64,000 nucleotides of DNA from Seribacter sp963934295 (GTDB lineage Bacteria; Verrucomicrobiota; Verrucomicrobiia; Opitutales; Seribacteraceae): positions 1 to 64,000 of the forward strand of contig CAWVXY010000002.1 in NCBI GenBank assembly GCA_963934295.1, in the 5' to 3' direction. Each line of letters begins with the position of its first letter. Positions within the stretch are counted from its first letter, which is position 1. A program made the translations under genes and the position numbers. Under the pieces are notes generated by a model that had not been told where the DNA came from, did not search any database, and saw only the letters and a program-made list of their open reading frames with translations. This document shows positions 35,708-44,783 of this stretch, piece after piece.

Positions 35708-36844
35708 ATGCCAGAAAAATCCAAAGAAATTGAATCCAAAGTAGGATCTCCCGATAAGGGTGCAACTGCTTCTGCTACCGAGAAAAAACGAAAGTTACAT
35801 ATTGGTTTAGATTTGGGCACCCTTCAGTCTTGTTTCGTGAATAAGTTGAATAAGCCTGGTTCAGAAGAAGATGTAGGCACGATAGTACCCACTATTGTTG
35901 GTTATCCTGAAGATGGGATTCTATCTGGAATTCTGCCGGGTAATTCCAAAATGCTTCACGGTGAAGAAGCCATTGCGAATGAGCTCCATTTGCGCCTTGT
36001 CCATCCCTTAAGCGACGGAGTAGTGAGTGACTTGGAGGCAACCAAATCGTTTTTGAAGTATTTGCGCGGAAAAGTGGATCCTGAATTTAAAAGAGAAGTT
36101 TTATGTGTTATTGGTATTCCTGCGGTTGCAGATAACGATGCGAAAGAGAATCTGAAAAAAGCGGCGAAAGGTGCCTTTGATGGTATTCTTTTTATCCCTG
36201 AACCATTTCTTGCTGCTCTTGGAATGAGAGATGAAGATCGGTTGCAGGATCCTGATTATAAAGATCCAGTAAGTAATTCATTATTTGTCGATATTGGAGC
36301 TGGAACCACAGATTTTTGTATCGTTCAGGGATATTTTCCCAAACAGGAGGACTTATTGAGCATTCCGTTTGCAGGTAACGAAGTGGATGTTTTATTGGAC
36401 CAGGCTATTCGTGAAGAATACCCAGAAGTGGATGTACCCTTGACTATGATCCGAAAATTTAAGGAATCCTATTCTTATGTCGGAGAAAGTGAATCGGGTG
36501 CTCGTGTGAAAATACCTGTTGGAGGTAAACCTAGAAAAATTGAAATTGGCAAGCAGGTGGGTGAGTCATGTAACCAATTACTGCAGGAGGTGTTTGAATC
36601 GATTAAAAAGGTTATTGGTATGGCATCCCCACAATCGGTCTTTTCTTTACTTCAGAATATCATTCTTACCGGTGGGGGTAGTCGAATCCGAAATTTTGAC
36701 CAAGAACTTCAACGCCTCCTTGCTGATGATGGATATGAAGACCCTGAGGTTACGATTTCATCCAGAGAAATTAAGCCGTTTGTTGCAATGGGTGCAATGA
36801 AGGTGGCTAAGGCTGCTCGGGATGATCAATGGGTTCGCCTTTAG
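35708..36844 (+). CDS. MamK/MreB-like bacterial actin
   Basis: This is an actin-fold ATPase (378 residues) with phosphate-1 'GLDLGTLQS' (33-41), phosphate-2 'FVDIGAGTTDF' (193-203), adenosine 'TGGGSRI' (321-327) and the catalytic-Glu loop 'IPEPFLAALG' (Glu165). It lacks the MreB membrane-insertion loop and amphipathic helix that I would expect, and has a 29-residue Lys/Ser-rich N-terminal extension ('MPEKSKEIESKVGSPDKGAT'). The overall pattern is closer to MamK-like cytoplasmic filaments than to true MreB; there is no neighbouring mreC/mreD/rodA. The likely role is a cytoplasmic filament with a positioning function. Its partner may be the acidic protein upstream. Confidence 0.85.
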   Translation: MPEKSKEIESKVGSPDKGATASATEKKRKLHIGLDLGTLQSCFVNKLNKPGSEEDVGTIVPTIVGYPEDGILSGILPGNSKMLHGEEAIANELHLRLVHPLSDGVVSDLEATKSFLKYLRGKVDPEFKREVLCVIGIPAVADNDAKENLKKAAKGAFDGILFIPEPFLAALGMRDEDRLQDPDYKDPVSNSLFVDIGAGTTDFCIVQGYFPKQEDLLSIPFAGNEVDVLLDQAIREEYPEVDVPLTMIRKFKESYSYVGESESGARVKIPVGGKPRKIEIGKQVGESCNQLLQEVFESIKKVIGMASPQSVFSLLQNIILTGGGSRIRNFDQELQRLLADDGYEDPEVTISSREIKPFVAMGAMKVAKAARDDQWVRL

Positions 36845-36848
36845 GGCG

Positions 36849-37790
36849 TTAAATAATTCCGTGTAGAGTTCGAGAGACTCTTTCGAGAGTATAGGTAAGA
36901 TTTTCTTTTAAAGCGGTCATCTCTTGTTCTTCTTTCCCTCCGAAAAGATGATTCCATCCATCTGATTTAAGGTGAGAATTTTTGGAAATTGGACAATTTT
37001 CAATTCCGGGGACTCCAAGTTGGCAAGTAAGTAAATCAGCAACCTGAATCGCAGATGATAGGTTGGGGTGCTCTTTAGATTCCTTTGGATTGTTATGCCA
37101 ATGGACTGCTTCAACCACTTCATCTGATATGTGATGATTCCAAAGATAATAGGCTCCAATTTTGGCATGATCCCAACCAACAATCTTTTTTTCCATTTCG
37201 ATTACATGAGCTGAGTCTTTGCATTTCTCTTTGCAAAGTTGTTGGAATAGTTCCGGGAATGTAATCGCAAGAATTAGCTTACCCAAGTTATGAAGAAGTC
37301 CGGCAACATAGTCGGATTCATCTTCATATTTAATTTCGGCTAAACTTAGAATTTCTCTGGTAAGAATTGCAGTACCAATACTATGTTTCCAAAAGTTGAT
37401 CCAAGGGAAGGAAGATACATTTTTTCCCAATTCCGCAATTTCTTCAATTACGGGGGTAGCAGCAAGAAGTTCTTTTATTCTATTTAATCCCAAAAAAATG
37501 GATGCTTCTTCAACACCTGAAATTTTTTGGCTACTTTGACTGCCAAAGAAGATGGAATTAACCAAGTCTAAAACTCTTGTAGTAAGAGAGGGGTCAAGCC
37601 GTATGACTTCAGCGATCTGACTTACGAAACTATCTTCCGAATCGAGTAGCTCACTTAGGGTTTCATTTATACTCTTGAGAGATGCCAGTTTAGGGCATTG
37701 ATTAATTCTCTCGATAAGTAAAAAATCAGATAATGGTTTTTCTGATCCGTCAAGCTCTTGACGATTATTTTCAGAATCGCCTTTATTCAT
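36849..37790 (-). CDS. HDOD-domain signalling protein
   Basis: The 313-residue product is largely one HDOD domain ('LVNSIFFGSQSSQKISGVEE', 'SIFLGLNRIKELLAATPVIE', 'SDYVAGLLHNLGKLILAITF'). HDOD is a metal-independent HD relative that occurs in sensory and regulatory proteins. It has no other domain. It converges on the actin-like gene (4-base gap). It is downstream of a small hypothetical gene on the same strand (8-base gap), suggesting cotranscription. The signal is unknown. Confidence 0.88.
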   Translation of the reverse strand: MNKGDSENNRQELDGSEKPLSDFLLIERINQCPKLASLKSINETLSELLDSEDSFVSQIAEVIRLDPSLTTRVLDLVNSIFFGSQSSQKISGVEEASIFLGLNRIKELLAATPVIEEIAELGKNVSSFPWINFWKHSIGTAILTREILSLAEIKYEDESDYVAGLLHNLGKLILAITFPELFQQLCKEKCKDSAHVIEMEKKIVGWDHAKIGAYYLWNHHISDEVVEAVHWHNNPKESKEHPNLSSAIQVADLLTCQLGVPGIENCPISKNSHLKSDGWNHLFGGKEEQEMTALKENLTYTLERVSRTLHGII

Positions 37791-37797
37791 ACTTGTA

Positions 37798-38229
37798 TCA
37801 GGAATTAAATGTCACCGCATTTGGCCTAAATGAGGTGAGATTTAATTTATTATCGAAGCATAGGTTGAGTAATTCGTTTGCTTTAGAACAATGAGGCGAA
37901 TCTGCTTCTAAGATAAGATCTTGTCCATTCGAAGATATAAATTGAACAGACCCATCCGCTCTTTTTTCCAGATAAATCTGATTAGTCTGATTTTGTTGGA
38001 AGAAATTGGCTGTTTGGGGATCGTTGAGTAGGTCGGATTTAAGAATTTCTTCCAATTTTTGGATCCTAAGTTGTGGGTCGCTCGTTACGATACTAGGTTC
38101 GCTTGACCCTTCTAATTGACCACTGAATTGAGACTTGGATACATTTGAGGATGGGGAAAGAGCACTTGTTGCTTTATTGATTATTTCTTTTCCAATTGAA
38201 AATACACCACTTGCAGTTATAGGATCCAT
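37798..38229 (-). CDS. Uncharacterised small protein (143 aa)
   Basis: No signal peptide or motif is recognised. The N-terminus 'MDPITASGVFSIGKEIINKA' is followed by a Ser/Gln-rich, probably disordered stretch (25-60), then beta-like 'NQIYLEKRADGSVQFISSNG' and a helix with 'SKANELLNLCFDN'. Composition matches the neighbours. It ends 8 bases before the HDOD gene, so the two may be one unit. I see no basis for a function. Confidence 0.6.
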   Translation of the reverse strand: MDPITASGVFSIGKEIINKATSALSPSSNVSKSQFSGQLEGSSEPSIVTSDPQLRIQKLEEILKSDLLNDPQTANFFQQNQTNQIYLEKRADGSVQFISSNGQDLILEADSPHCSKANELLNLCFDNKLNLTSFRPNAVTFNS

Positions 38230-38266
38230 GAGATGAATAGAGCATTTCTGATGCCGAAATTATGCT

Positions 38267-39304
38267 TTATAAGTTTTTTAAGCATTTTCTTGCAATTAAT
38301 TCTTCCGCAATTTGCACTGCATTTAATGCCGCACCTTTCCAAAGTTGATCTCCGACAACCCAAAAAGCTAATCCGTTAGTGAACCCATGATCCAGCCTTA
38401 ACCGACCGACCCCACACAATTCTTTTTCCGAGTAATTAATGGGCATTGGGTATCGTAATGCATTAGGGAGATCCCAAAGTTCAACTCCTTCAAAGTTTTC
38501 AAGTGTGGTGCGAGCATCTGGAACATTGACTGGTGAATCAAATTCCGCATTTATTGAAATTGAATGTGCTCGAAGGACGGGGACGCGAACGCATGTACAG
38601 GAAACTTGAATGGATGGGATATTCAAGATTTTCCTGGTTTCGTTCCTCATTTTAAGTTCTTCTTTGGTATATCCATCTTCCCGGAAATCATCAATGTGGG
38701 GAATGAGATTAAATGCGATTGGGTGTTGGAAAATTGTTTCGGCACTAGGATCGGTAGGGCTTGGTTCGTTGGAAATTTGATTTTTCACCTGGTTTTCCAA
38801 TTCGGTAACCCCTTCGGCACCAGCTCCAGAAACTGCCTGGTAGGTGGATGCGAAAAATCGTTTTAATCCAAAGCGTTTGTGCAACGGGTATAGTCCCATA
38901 AGAGCCACTGCGGTCGAACAGTTTGGGTTGGCAATAATACCCTTATGAGATTCAAGTGCATCACCGTTGATTTCAGGAATTACAAGAGGGACATCTTTAT
39001 CCATCCGGAACGCTGAACTGTTATCAATAACAACACAATCACTTTGCCTGGCTGCTTCGGCATAAGTTACAGTATTTTGAGAACCAGCACTAAAGATAGC
39101 AATATCTAGGTTCTTGAAGGAATCTGCATTTGTTTCCTTGACCACCTCAAGGTTTCCACATGCCTGAATCTCTCTTCCTGCAGAACGAGAGGATGCAAGC
39201 AGTCTTGCCTCCGCAACAGGGAATTCTCTTTTTTCGAGTAAATGAATAATTTCTTGGCCAACTGCTCCAGTCGCGCCTACAATGCCAATTCTATATTTTT
39301 TCAA
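38267..39304 (-). CDS. asd: Aspartate-semialdehyde dehydrogenase
   Basis: Asd reduces aspartyl-phosphate to the semialdehyde shared by lysine/diaminopimelate, threonine and methionine synthesis. The 345-residue protein has the NADP-binding 'IGIVGATGAVGQEIIHLLEK', the active-site cysteine in 'IIANPNCSTAVALMGLYP' (Cys129), and 'SGAGAEGVTELENQ' and 'VPVLRAHSISINAEF' in the catalytic domain. The start is TTG 39304: an in-frame stop lies only three codons upstream, so no other start is possible. It shares one base with the divergent L,D-transpeptidase start. Confidence 0.95.
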   Translation of the reverse strand: MKKYRIGIVGATGAVGQEIIHLLEKREFPVAEARLLASSRSAGREIQACGNLEVVKETNADSFKNLDIAIFSAGSQNTVTYAEAARQSDCVVIDNSSAFRMDKDVPLVIPEINGDALESHKGIIANPNCSTAVALMGLYPLHKRFGLKRFFASTYQAVSGAGAEGVTELENQVKNQISNEPSPTDPSAETIFQHPIAFNLIPHIDDFREDGYTKEELKMRNETRKILNIPSIQVSCTCVRVPVLRAHSISINAEFDSPVNVPDARTTLENFEGVELWDLPNALRYPMPINYSEKELCGVGRLRLDHGFTNGLAFWVVGDQLWKGAALNAVQIAEELIARKCLKNL

Positions 39305-39858
39305 TGGATTTTAATGATTTATATTCTGAATATTTTGCGAAGTTAAATTCTCTTGGCTTGAATCCAAGTGATCATTTGCTGTTAGGGAATATTGATAAAC
39401 AGGAAATAGCACACTTTCATCAAGGGAAAAGGGTAAAATGTTATTCAATGTCAAGTTCGAAGCAACCCCCATCTTGTATGGAAAATTCACTTGGTACTCC
39501 TTGGGGATTACATGTGGTATGCGAAAAAATTGGTGGTGGGCAAGAAAAAGCTATGGTTTTTGAAGGACGAATGCCAATCGGTTTCATTGCAAGCGAGTGC
39601 AGTCTAGAAAAGCAAAATCGTAACCTTATTACTAGTCGCATATTAAGGCTTGATGGCTTGGAGCCGGGAGTTAACAGGGGAGGGAGTTTGGATACATTTA
39701 GGCGATATGTTTACATTCATGGAACCAACCACGAGGAGAATATCGGCAGACCAGCAAGTTCAGGATGCCTGCAATTATCAAATGACGATGTGATTGAAGT
39801 GTTTGGTGAGATCTCCGTAGGCACCCATTTGTTTATCCAGCAAATGAAGGATAGTTGA
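39304..39858 (+). CDS. L,D-transpeptidase (YkuD family) without a signal peptide
   Basis: YkuD enzymes make 3-3 crosslinks in peptidoglycan or attach lipoproteins. The 184-residue product has the motif 'YIHGTNHEENIGRPASSGCL' with His139 and nucleophile Cys155. No signal peptide or membrane segment is seen from ATG 39304, which is unusual for an enzyme that must act outside the cytoplasm. The protein begins 'MDFNDLYSEYFAKLNSLGLN'. The start codon shares one base with asd's TTG. Its promoter must therefore lie inside asd. A different or unconventional export, or a cytoplasmic role, is possible. Confidence 0.88.
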   Translation: MDFNDLYSEYFAKLNSLGLNPSDHLLLGNIDKQEIAHFHQGKRVKCYSMSSSKQPPSCMENSLGTPWGLHVVCEKIGGGQEKAMVFEGRMPIGFIASECSLEKQNRNLITSRILRLDGLEPGVNRGGSLDTFRRYVYIHGTNHEENIGRPASSGCLQLSNDDVIEVFGEISVGTHLFIQQMKDS

Positions 39859-39874
39859 TTCTAAAGAAAACTTT

Positions 39875-40561
39875 TTATATACTATACGAATTAGCTTTTT
39901 CTTTATGTAAATGTTCTTCTATCTTCTTGAGTGCATCTTCAACGGATTCGTCCTCATTTGTTTCAAAACAATTGGTGTTTGACTGAAGAGATTTAATGGT
40001 GGTGTGAATAGACTCTTGTTCCGAGCCGGGCCAGTCGGAGTCAAAAAGCAGGTATTTATAATTTATTTGTCTGAGCTGTATGAGTGTCTCGTCGATGGAA
40101 TCTGCCTTAACTACATGAAAGCCAAGAGAGTCGAGTTTTTCGATAATCGAGTCGGTTTGTTTGCAACTATTTAAATATACGAGGAAGGGAAAGGATTTAT
40201 AATCCTTGATTAAGGAAATAATCTTTTCAATACGTATGGGTTTTTGTAAAAAAGCAAGGCAGCCAAGTTTGATTGCTTCTTCTTTTAATTCAGGAAGAGA
40301 ATATGCACTGAAGAAAATAAAATGAGGAATGGGGGTGTTCTTTTCTTTCAATGTGCGAAAAACTTCGATTCCGTTAACTTTCGGCATCTGAACATCAATC
40401 AGAACAAAGTTGTAGGTATTTACCATACATTTTTGAAGGGCAATATCACCATCTTCTGCAAAGTCTGTTTGAAATCCTTCCTCGTTTAGAACATCTACCA
40501 TAGTAGAGCGTACTGCAGGGTGGTCGTCGACAATAAGAATTTTGATAATATTATTTTTCAT
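39875..40561 (-). CDS. Response regulator with receiver domain and a degenerate second receiver-like domain
   Basis: Residues 1-120 form a classical receiver: 'ILIVDDHPAVRSTM', phospho-Asp56 in 'FVLIDVQMPKVNG' and Lys107 in 'LQKPIRIEK'. Residues ~125-228 look like a second, incomplete receiver ('FPFLVYLNSCKQTDSIIEKL', 'YLLFDSDWPGSEQ') rather than a DNA-binding domain. Its output is unknown. It follows the histidine kinase (21-base gap), so it is the likely substrate of that kinase. ATG 40561. Confidence 0.9.
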   Translation of the reverse strand: MKNNIIKILIVDDHPAVRSTMVDVLNEEGFQTDFAEDGDIALQKCMVNTYNFVLIDVQMPKVNGIEVFRTLKEKNTPIPHFIFFSAYSLPELKEEAIKLGCLAFLQKPIRIEKIISLIKDYKSFPFLVYLNSCKQTDSIIEKLDSLGFHVVKADSIDETLIQLRQINYKYLLFDSDWPGSEQESIHTTIKSLQSNTNCFETNEDESVEDALKKIEEHLHKEKANSYSI

Positions 40562-40582
40562 AATGTATGTTATTAAGTAAAA

Positions 40583-42106
40583 CTAGGTGGATGGTATGTC
40601 GATTTCAATTGTGGTTCCAACAGAGATTTTACTTTTTGCAGAGATTTTTCCACCATGCCTGGACACTAAATCCCTGCAAAGAGATAAACCTAGACCAATA
40701 CCATCTTCTTTATCGGTAAAGAGAGGGTCAAAGATTTTATTAAGATAGTATTCATCAATTCCCTTACCTTGGTCTGCTATAGTTATTTTCACCGTTTTAG
40801 ATGGGGCCATAGAAATGTTCATGATGATTTTACCTCCCTCATTCATAGACTGGATGGAGTTTAAGAAAATGTTGAAAAGCACCTGCCTGAATAGTAATTT
40901 ATCGACATTAATTAAAAAGTGTTCGGATTCAAAATTAACAACTAATTGTGATCGGTTTGTAATGTCCGCATAATTTATTGCCTCAAAGGCCAAGGTCTTC
41001 AAGTCCGTTGGAGTTTTTTTCAAATCTTCACCTTTGGTTATTTCCAAAAGTCTTTGGATAACTTCATCAGATCTGGAAATTTCACGATCTATAATGTTCA
41101 AATGTTCAAGGAGTTTTTCATCCTTTTCGAGTTTTAATTTTAGGAAATATGTCGAATTACGAATCGCTGCCATTGGATTCCTTAATTCATGTGCAATACT
41201 TGAGGAGACTTGTCCCACATTTGCCAGTTTTTCACTTTGATTCAATTGATCTTTTGTTTCGATTAACTCTTTTGTAGCAATTTCATTTGCCGACATCTCT
41301 TCGATTATTCTTTTATTCGATAAGGTTAATTCCTTTGTCCTTCTTTCTACTCTTTGTTCCATTTCTTCATTCGCAGACAAAAGCTGTGAATTCGAACTTT
41401 CTAGGGAATCCAGCATCTCGTTAAATGCATCCGTTAGAGAACCAAATTCATCTAGACTGGTCTTTTTAGCACGGGTGGAGTAATTCTTTTCTTTTGAGAT
41501 TTTTTCTGCAACCATACTCAGTTCCTTGAGTGGCTTTGTCAAAGAACCCTGGTACCAAAAAGTAATCAAAATGATTATAATAAAAATTGAAAGAGCAGTT
41601 AAAATTCCAACCTGAAGATATTCTGCTTTTTTTGCGTTAAAATCTTTTAATGATCTGGTAACTTTTATTATCCCGAGCTTTTCGTCGTCTGAGGTGATTT
41701 CTTTTGAAATGATGAAAACATCATTGTTAAAAGTGTCTTCTTGAACTTGTTCCTCTAGGTTAAATGTTTTATTTTCATCCGTTGGAAATTTTGAGAAAAG
41801 AACTAGTTTGTTGCCGCTGGGTGATTCCTTCTTCCAAACTTCAACACTTTCCATCATAGGGTTTGTTGTAAAGCCCTTGATCTGTTCGGATGCAGAGACC
41901 TTATCATCAAAAACGAGTGCGGGATAAATGAGTAATGATAAATTATCTATCTGATTATTTATATTCGAGCGAATGAGGTTTTTTGTACTATTGATGTCTT
42001 GTTGGTAAAGTGCCCATCCTCCAATGATAGGCATCAAAACCGTGACCAAAAAACTGGAGAGAAAAAATTTGGTTCGAAAACTAAAGTTTTTGAACCTCAA
42101 GGTCAT
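40583..42106 (-). CDS. Membrane histidine kinase with HAMP domain
   Basis: The 507-residue sensor has two membrane helices (~13-34 and ~165-186) flanking a ~130-residue extracytoplasmic region. A HAMP linker follows (~187-240), then a coiled coil. The HisKA domain has His306 in 'SSSIAHELRNPMAAIRNSTY' and the HATPase has 'VNFES...LFRQVLFNIFLN', 'ITIADQGKGIDEYYLNKIFD' and 'GIGLGLSLCRDLVSRHGGKI'. It should phosphorylate the downstream response regulator. The signal is unknown. Confidence 0.93.
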   Translation of the reverse strand: MTLRFKNFSFRTKFFLSSFLVTVLMPIIGGWALYQQDINSTKNLIRSNINNQIDNLSLLIYPALVFDDKVSASEQIKGFTTNPMMESVEVWKKESPSGNKLVLFSKFPTDENKTFNLEEQVQEDTFNNDVFIISKEITSDDEKLGIIKVTRSLKDFNAKKAEYLQVGILTALSIFIIIILITFWYQGSLTKPLKELSMVAEKISKEKNYSTRAKKTSLDEFGSLTDAFNEMLDSLESSNSQLLSANEEMEQRVERRTKELTLSNKRIIEEMSANEIATKELIETKDQLNQSEKLANVGQVSSSIAHELRNPMAAIRNSTYFLKLKLEKDEKLLEHLNIIDREISRSDEVIQRLLEITKGEDLKKTPTDLKTLAFEAINYADITNRSQLVVNFESEHFLINVDKLLFRQVLFNIFLNSIQSMNEGGKIIMNISMAPSKTVKITIADQGKGIDEYYLNKIFDPLFTDKEDGIGLGLSLCRDLVSRHGGKISAKSKISVGTTIEIDIPST

Positions 42107-42180
42107 ACTTTTTCAATAACAGTCAAATCCTCAATTTAAATGTTGGTGAATCCTCAATGAATTTATCCCGTGATCTTTAA

Positions 42181-42804
42181 TTACTTTAATTCTTTAATAA
42201 CCTGTATTGCTTTAGCTAAAATCTTTTCAGGTTCATGGTTACGATGGTCATCTAACTCTTTGACCAGAAGTTTTCTAAGATCTCTTTCGCTTAGAACCGT
42301 CGATTCATCAGTCACAAATTTATTCTGCTCTGATTGATTAGCGGACGATCTTGTGGAAATGATTTTTTCAACAATTAAATCTTTCGTTTTAATTTGGTTG
42401 ATTGAAGCAATAGCATCTTTAATAGATAAAACCAATTCTTTGATGGATGAATTATTCCATGTTATCACATGAAGGTCATGGGATGAGCGAGTTTGGATTA
42501 ATTTGGCAAAGTTTGCATTACTTGCTGGTGCGAAATCGTCAATGAGAACAATAATATCTGCGGTATTTGCAATGCCCACCCTTAGGGCAGTATTAAAATT
42601 GGTATAAGTTTTAAAGATCAAATTTTCAGAATTCAATAACTTGAAACATTTTTTCATCACTGAATCCGAATGGGCAAAAAATATTATGTCTCGAGTGAAG
42701 AGATAAGTTTTTGCACTAAGGTTAGTTTCAATTTCTTCCCAATTTATATCACTGATAAGTGATCGATCATTGGAAACGCTTGTTAAGGGTGTATTTTTAT
42801 TCAT
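42181..42804 (-). CDS. Degenerate receiver-like protein of a two-component cluster
   Basis: From ATG 42804 (207 residues) the region ~35-140 resembles a receiver fold: 'DIIFFAHSDSVMKKCFKLL' and 'TADIIVLIDDFAPASNANFA', with an Asp pair in the place of the phospho-Asp but no clear conserved Lys. The C-terminal third is charged and helical. It has no output domain. It lies just upstream of the histidine kinase on the same strand and may be a second receiver or a scaffold. An in-frame TTG at 42819 is less likely. The receiver assignment is moderate. Confidence 0.6.
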   Translation of the reverse strand: MNKNTPLTSVSNDRSLISDINWEEIETNLSAKTYLFTRDIIFFAHSDSVMKKCFKLLNSENLIFKTYTNFNTALRVGIANTADIIVLIDDFAPASNANFAKLIQTRSSHDLHVITWNNSSIKELVLSIKDAIASINQIKTKDLIVEKIISTRSSANQSEQNKFVTDESTVLSERDLRKLLVKELDDHRNHEPEKILAKAIQVIKELK

Positions 42805-42913
42805 AAAGGGTATAATCAAAATAATTAATCCTGTATGTTTTAGTCAATGGTTTTCTTTGATTGTATATATTTCAAAAGTGCTTTTTAAAATTTATCCATC
42901 CTCTGTTTTCAAC

Positions 42914-43564
42914 TTAAAGTAGTGGCTTGATTTGATTTTCAAGAAGGTCCAATAGGTTCGGTTCTACTGTGACAGAATCGTTTTTTTTCAGTTCACTTTC
43001 GGAGTGTGTTCCAGTTGAAACTAAAAGACATGACATTCCCGCATTTTGAGCAGTTTTTAAGTCATAAGGTGAGTCGCCCACATAAATTGTGTCATCTTTG
43101 GTGCCCCCAATTTTTTTAAGAGCAAGATTGGTTAATTGTGGATCGGGTTTTTTCCAATCGGTATCGTTTGCCCCTAATACAAAATTTAACTTTGGCGAGA
43201 ATTTAAGATGTTCACAAACTGTTCTGGCATGTGGACCATGTTTATTGGTAAGTACAGCAGCTTTAATATTATTCGCTTGGCAAAAGTTTAACACTTCTGA
43301 TGCACCTGGGAGAGCTTTCAGTCCATAGAGCATTTCCTTTTCAAAAATAGGTCTCAATAGCTTTACAGCCTCCTTAGCATTCTCCTGTCCAATTAATTTT
43401 GCCATAGTTGTCTCGGATGCTCCTCCAACAGATTTTTTAACTGTTTCAAAATCGGGTGCAGGGAATCCCATTTGTGAGATCACTTGACTAAAAGCCTTGT
43501 GGATTGCTTGGAATTGGTCGATTAAAGTTCCGTCGAGGTCAAATAAGATTGCTCGTAATGTCAT
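42914..43564 (-). CDS. HAD-family phosphatase, phosphoglycolate phosphatase-like
   Basis: The 216-residue protein has HAD motif I 'ILFDLDGTLIDQF' (Asp nucleophile), motif II 'AAVLTNKHGP', and motifs III/IV 'KKPDPQLTNLALKKIG' and 'TIYVGDSPYDLKTAQNAG'. A helical cap lies between motifs I and II. Gph-type phosphoglycolate phosphatase is the closest match, but HAD enzymes of this subgroup accept several phosphosugars, so I give no gene name. It is divergent from the Mla operon. Confidence 0.9.
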   Translation of the reverse strand: MTLRAILFDLDGTLIDQFQAIHKAFSQVISQMGFPAPDFETVKKSVGGASETTMAKLIGQENAKEAVKLLRPIFEKEMLYGLKALPGASEVLNFCQANNIKAAVLTNKHGPHARTVCEHLKFSPKLNFVLGANDTDWKKPDPQLTNLALKKIGGTKDDTIYVGDSPYDLKTAQNAGMSCLLVSTGTHSESELKKNDSVTVEPNLLDLLENQIKPLL

Positions 43565-43607
43565 AGTTTATTCTGATGTTACAAAGTGGAAATGAATTTA
43601 GAAAAAA

Positions 43608-44783
43608 ATGAGTGACGATGGAAATGTAAGGGGCGAGCCTGGGCAAGGAGATTCGATAAATTCGTATATGCAATTTAACCGGGCGGGAGATTCGGTAGAG
43701 TGTATATTACAAGGCGAGTGGTCAATTGATAATAATTCTGGTACCTGTGTTCGCGAAGAATGGAGGGATTTTTTGTGTAAAAATCCAACAGTTAAGCATT
43801 TTCTATTTAAGCTTCATCCTCAAATTAATTGGGATTCAACCTTAGTCTCTTTTTTGCATAAATGTCGAAAGGATCTTGAGCAGGTTAATAAACATTTAAA
43901 AACGGATGAATTGCCGAAAGGCCTTTCAAAGTTATTGGAACTAAGTAAGCCTACACTGTTGGAACAAAAGCAAAATGAATTCTCACTTTCTTTGGAGTTG
44001 ATTGATGAGACTATAAGCTATTTTAGAAAAGCCCTTCTTTCGGTTTTCGAATTTTTCGGTGAATGGATTTTATCGGTTTGCCGGCTTTTTATTGGCCGTT
44101 CTCAGACTAGGTTTAGTGATTTTGCGAACTGTTGTCGTGCTTGCGGTGCTTCTGCTTTGCCTATTGTCACTTTAATAAGTTTTCTGACCGGTCTTACCAT
44201 GGCTTTTGTCGGGAGTGTACAATTAGAAAAATTTAATGCTAAGATTTATGTGGCTGATTTAGTTTGCCTTGCCATGGTCAGAGAAATGGGAGCTTTGATG
44301 GTCGCAATCATTATGGCTGGACGAACGGGTGCTTCTTTTGCTGCTGAAATTGGAAGTATGAAGCTAAATGAGGAGATTGATTCTCTTCGTACTTTCGGTA
44401 TTTCCCCTATGGAATTCTTGATTTTACCCCGAACATTGTCTCTGCTTTTAATGATTCCGCTTTTAACTATTTACGCAGATGTTGTCGGGATATTAGGTGG
44501 GTTAGTTGTTGGAACTCTGGTAATGGATTTTTCCATAATACATTATTTTGAACAGACTCAGGTTGCCTTGCAGGGAATGTGGGAAGTTTATTCTGGATTG
44601 TTAAAAAGTGTGGTCTTTGGATTAATTATTGGGCTCGTTGGTTGTTACAAGGGGATACATAGTGGTAATGATTCATCATCCCTTGGTCAGTCTGTTACTG
44701 CTTCCGTTGTTGTTGCGGTTACTTTAGTAGTTATTTCCGACGCGTTGTTTGAAATTACCTTTAATTATTTAGATTTAAGATAA
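43608..44783 (+). CDS. mlaE: MlaE-type permease fused to a STAS domain
   Basis: The 391-residue product joins an N-terminal STAS-like domain (residues ~10-115, MlaB equivalent) to an MlaE/YrbE permease (~130-391). The permease shows 'GASALPIVTLISFLTGLTMA', 'VREMGALMVAIIMAGRTGAS' and 'AEIGSMKLNEEIDSLRTFGI'. In E. coli MlaB and MlaE are separate. The Mla system moves phospholipids between the outer and inner membranes. It is the first gene of the operon and overlaps mlaF (TAATG). The gene name is by homology. Confidence 0.9.
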   Translation: MSDDGNVRGEPGQGDSINSYMQFNRAGDSVECILQGEWSIDNNSGTCVREEWRDFLCKNPTVKHFLFKLHPQINWDSTLVSFLHKCRKDLEQVNKHLKTDELPKGLSKLLELSKPTLLEQKQNEFSLSLELIDETISYFRKALLSVFEFFGEWILSVCRLFIGRSQTRFSDFANCCRACGASALPIVTLISFLTGLTMAFVGSVQLEKFNAKIYVADLVCLAMVREMGALMVAIIMAGRTGASFAAEIGSMKLNEEIDSLRTFGISPMEFLILPRTLSLLLMIPLLTIYADVVGILGGLVVGTLVMDFSIIHYFEQTQVALQGMWEVYSGLLKSVVFGLIIGLVGCYKGIHSGNDSSSLGQSVTASVVVAVTLVVISDALFEITFNYLDLR

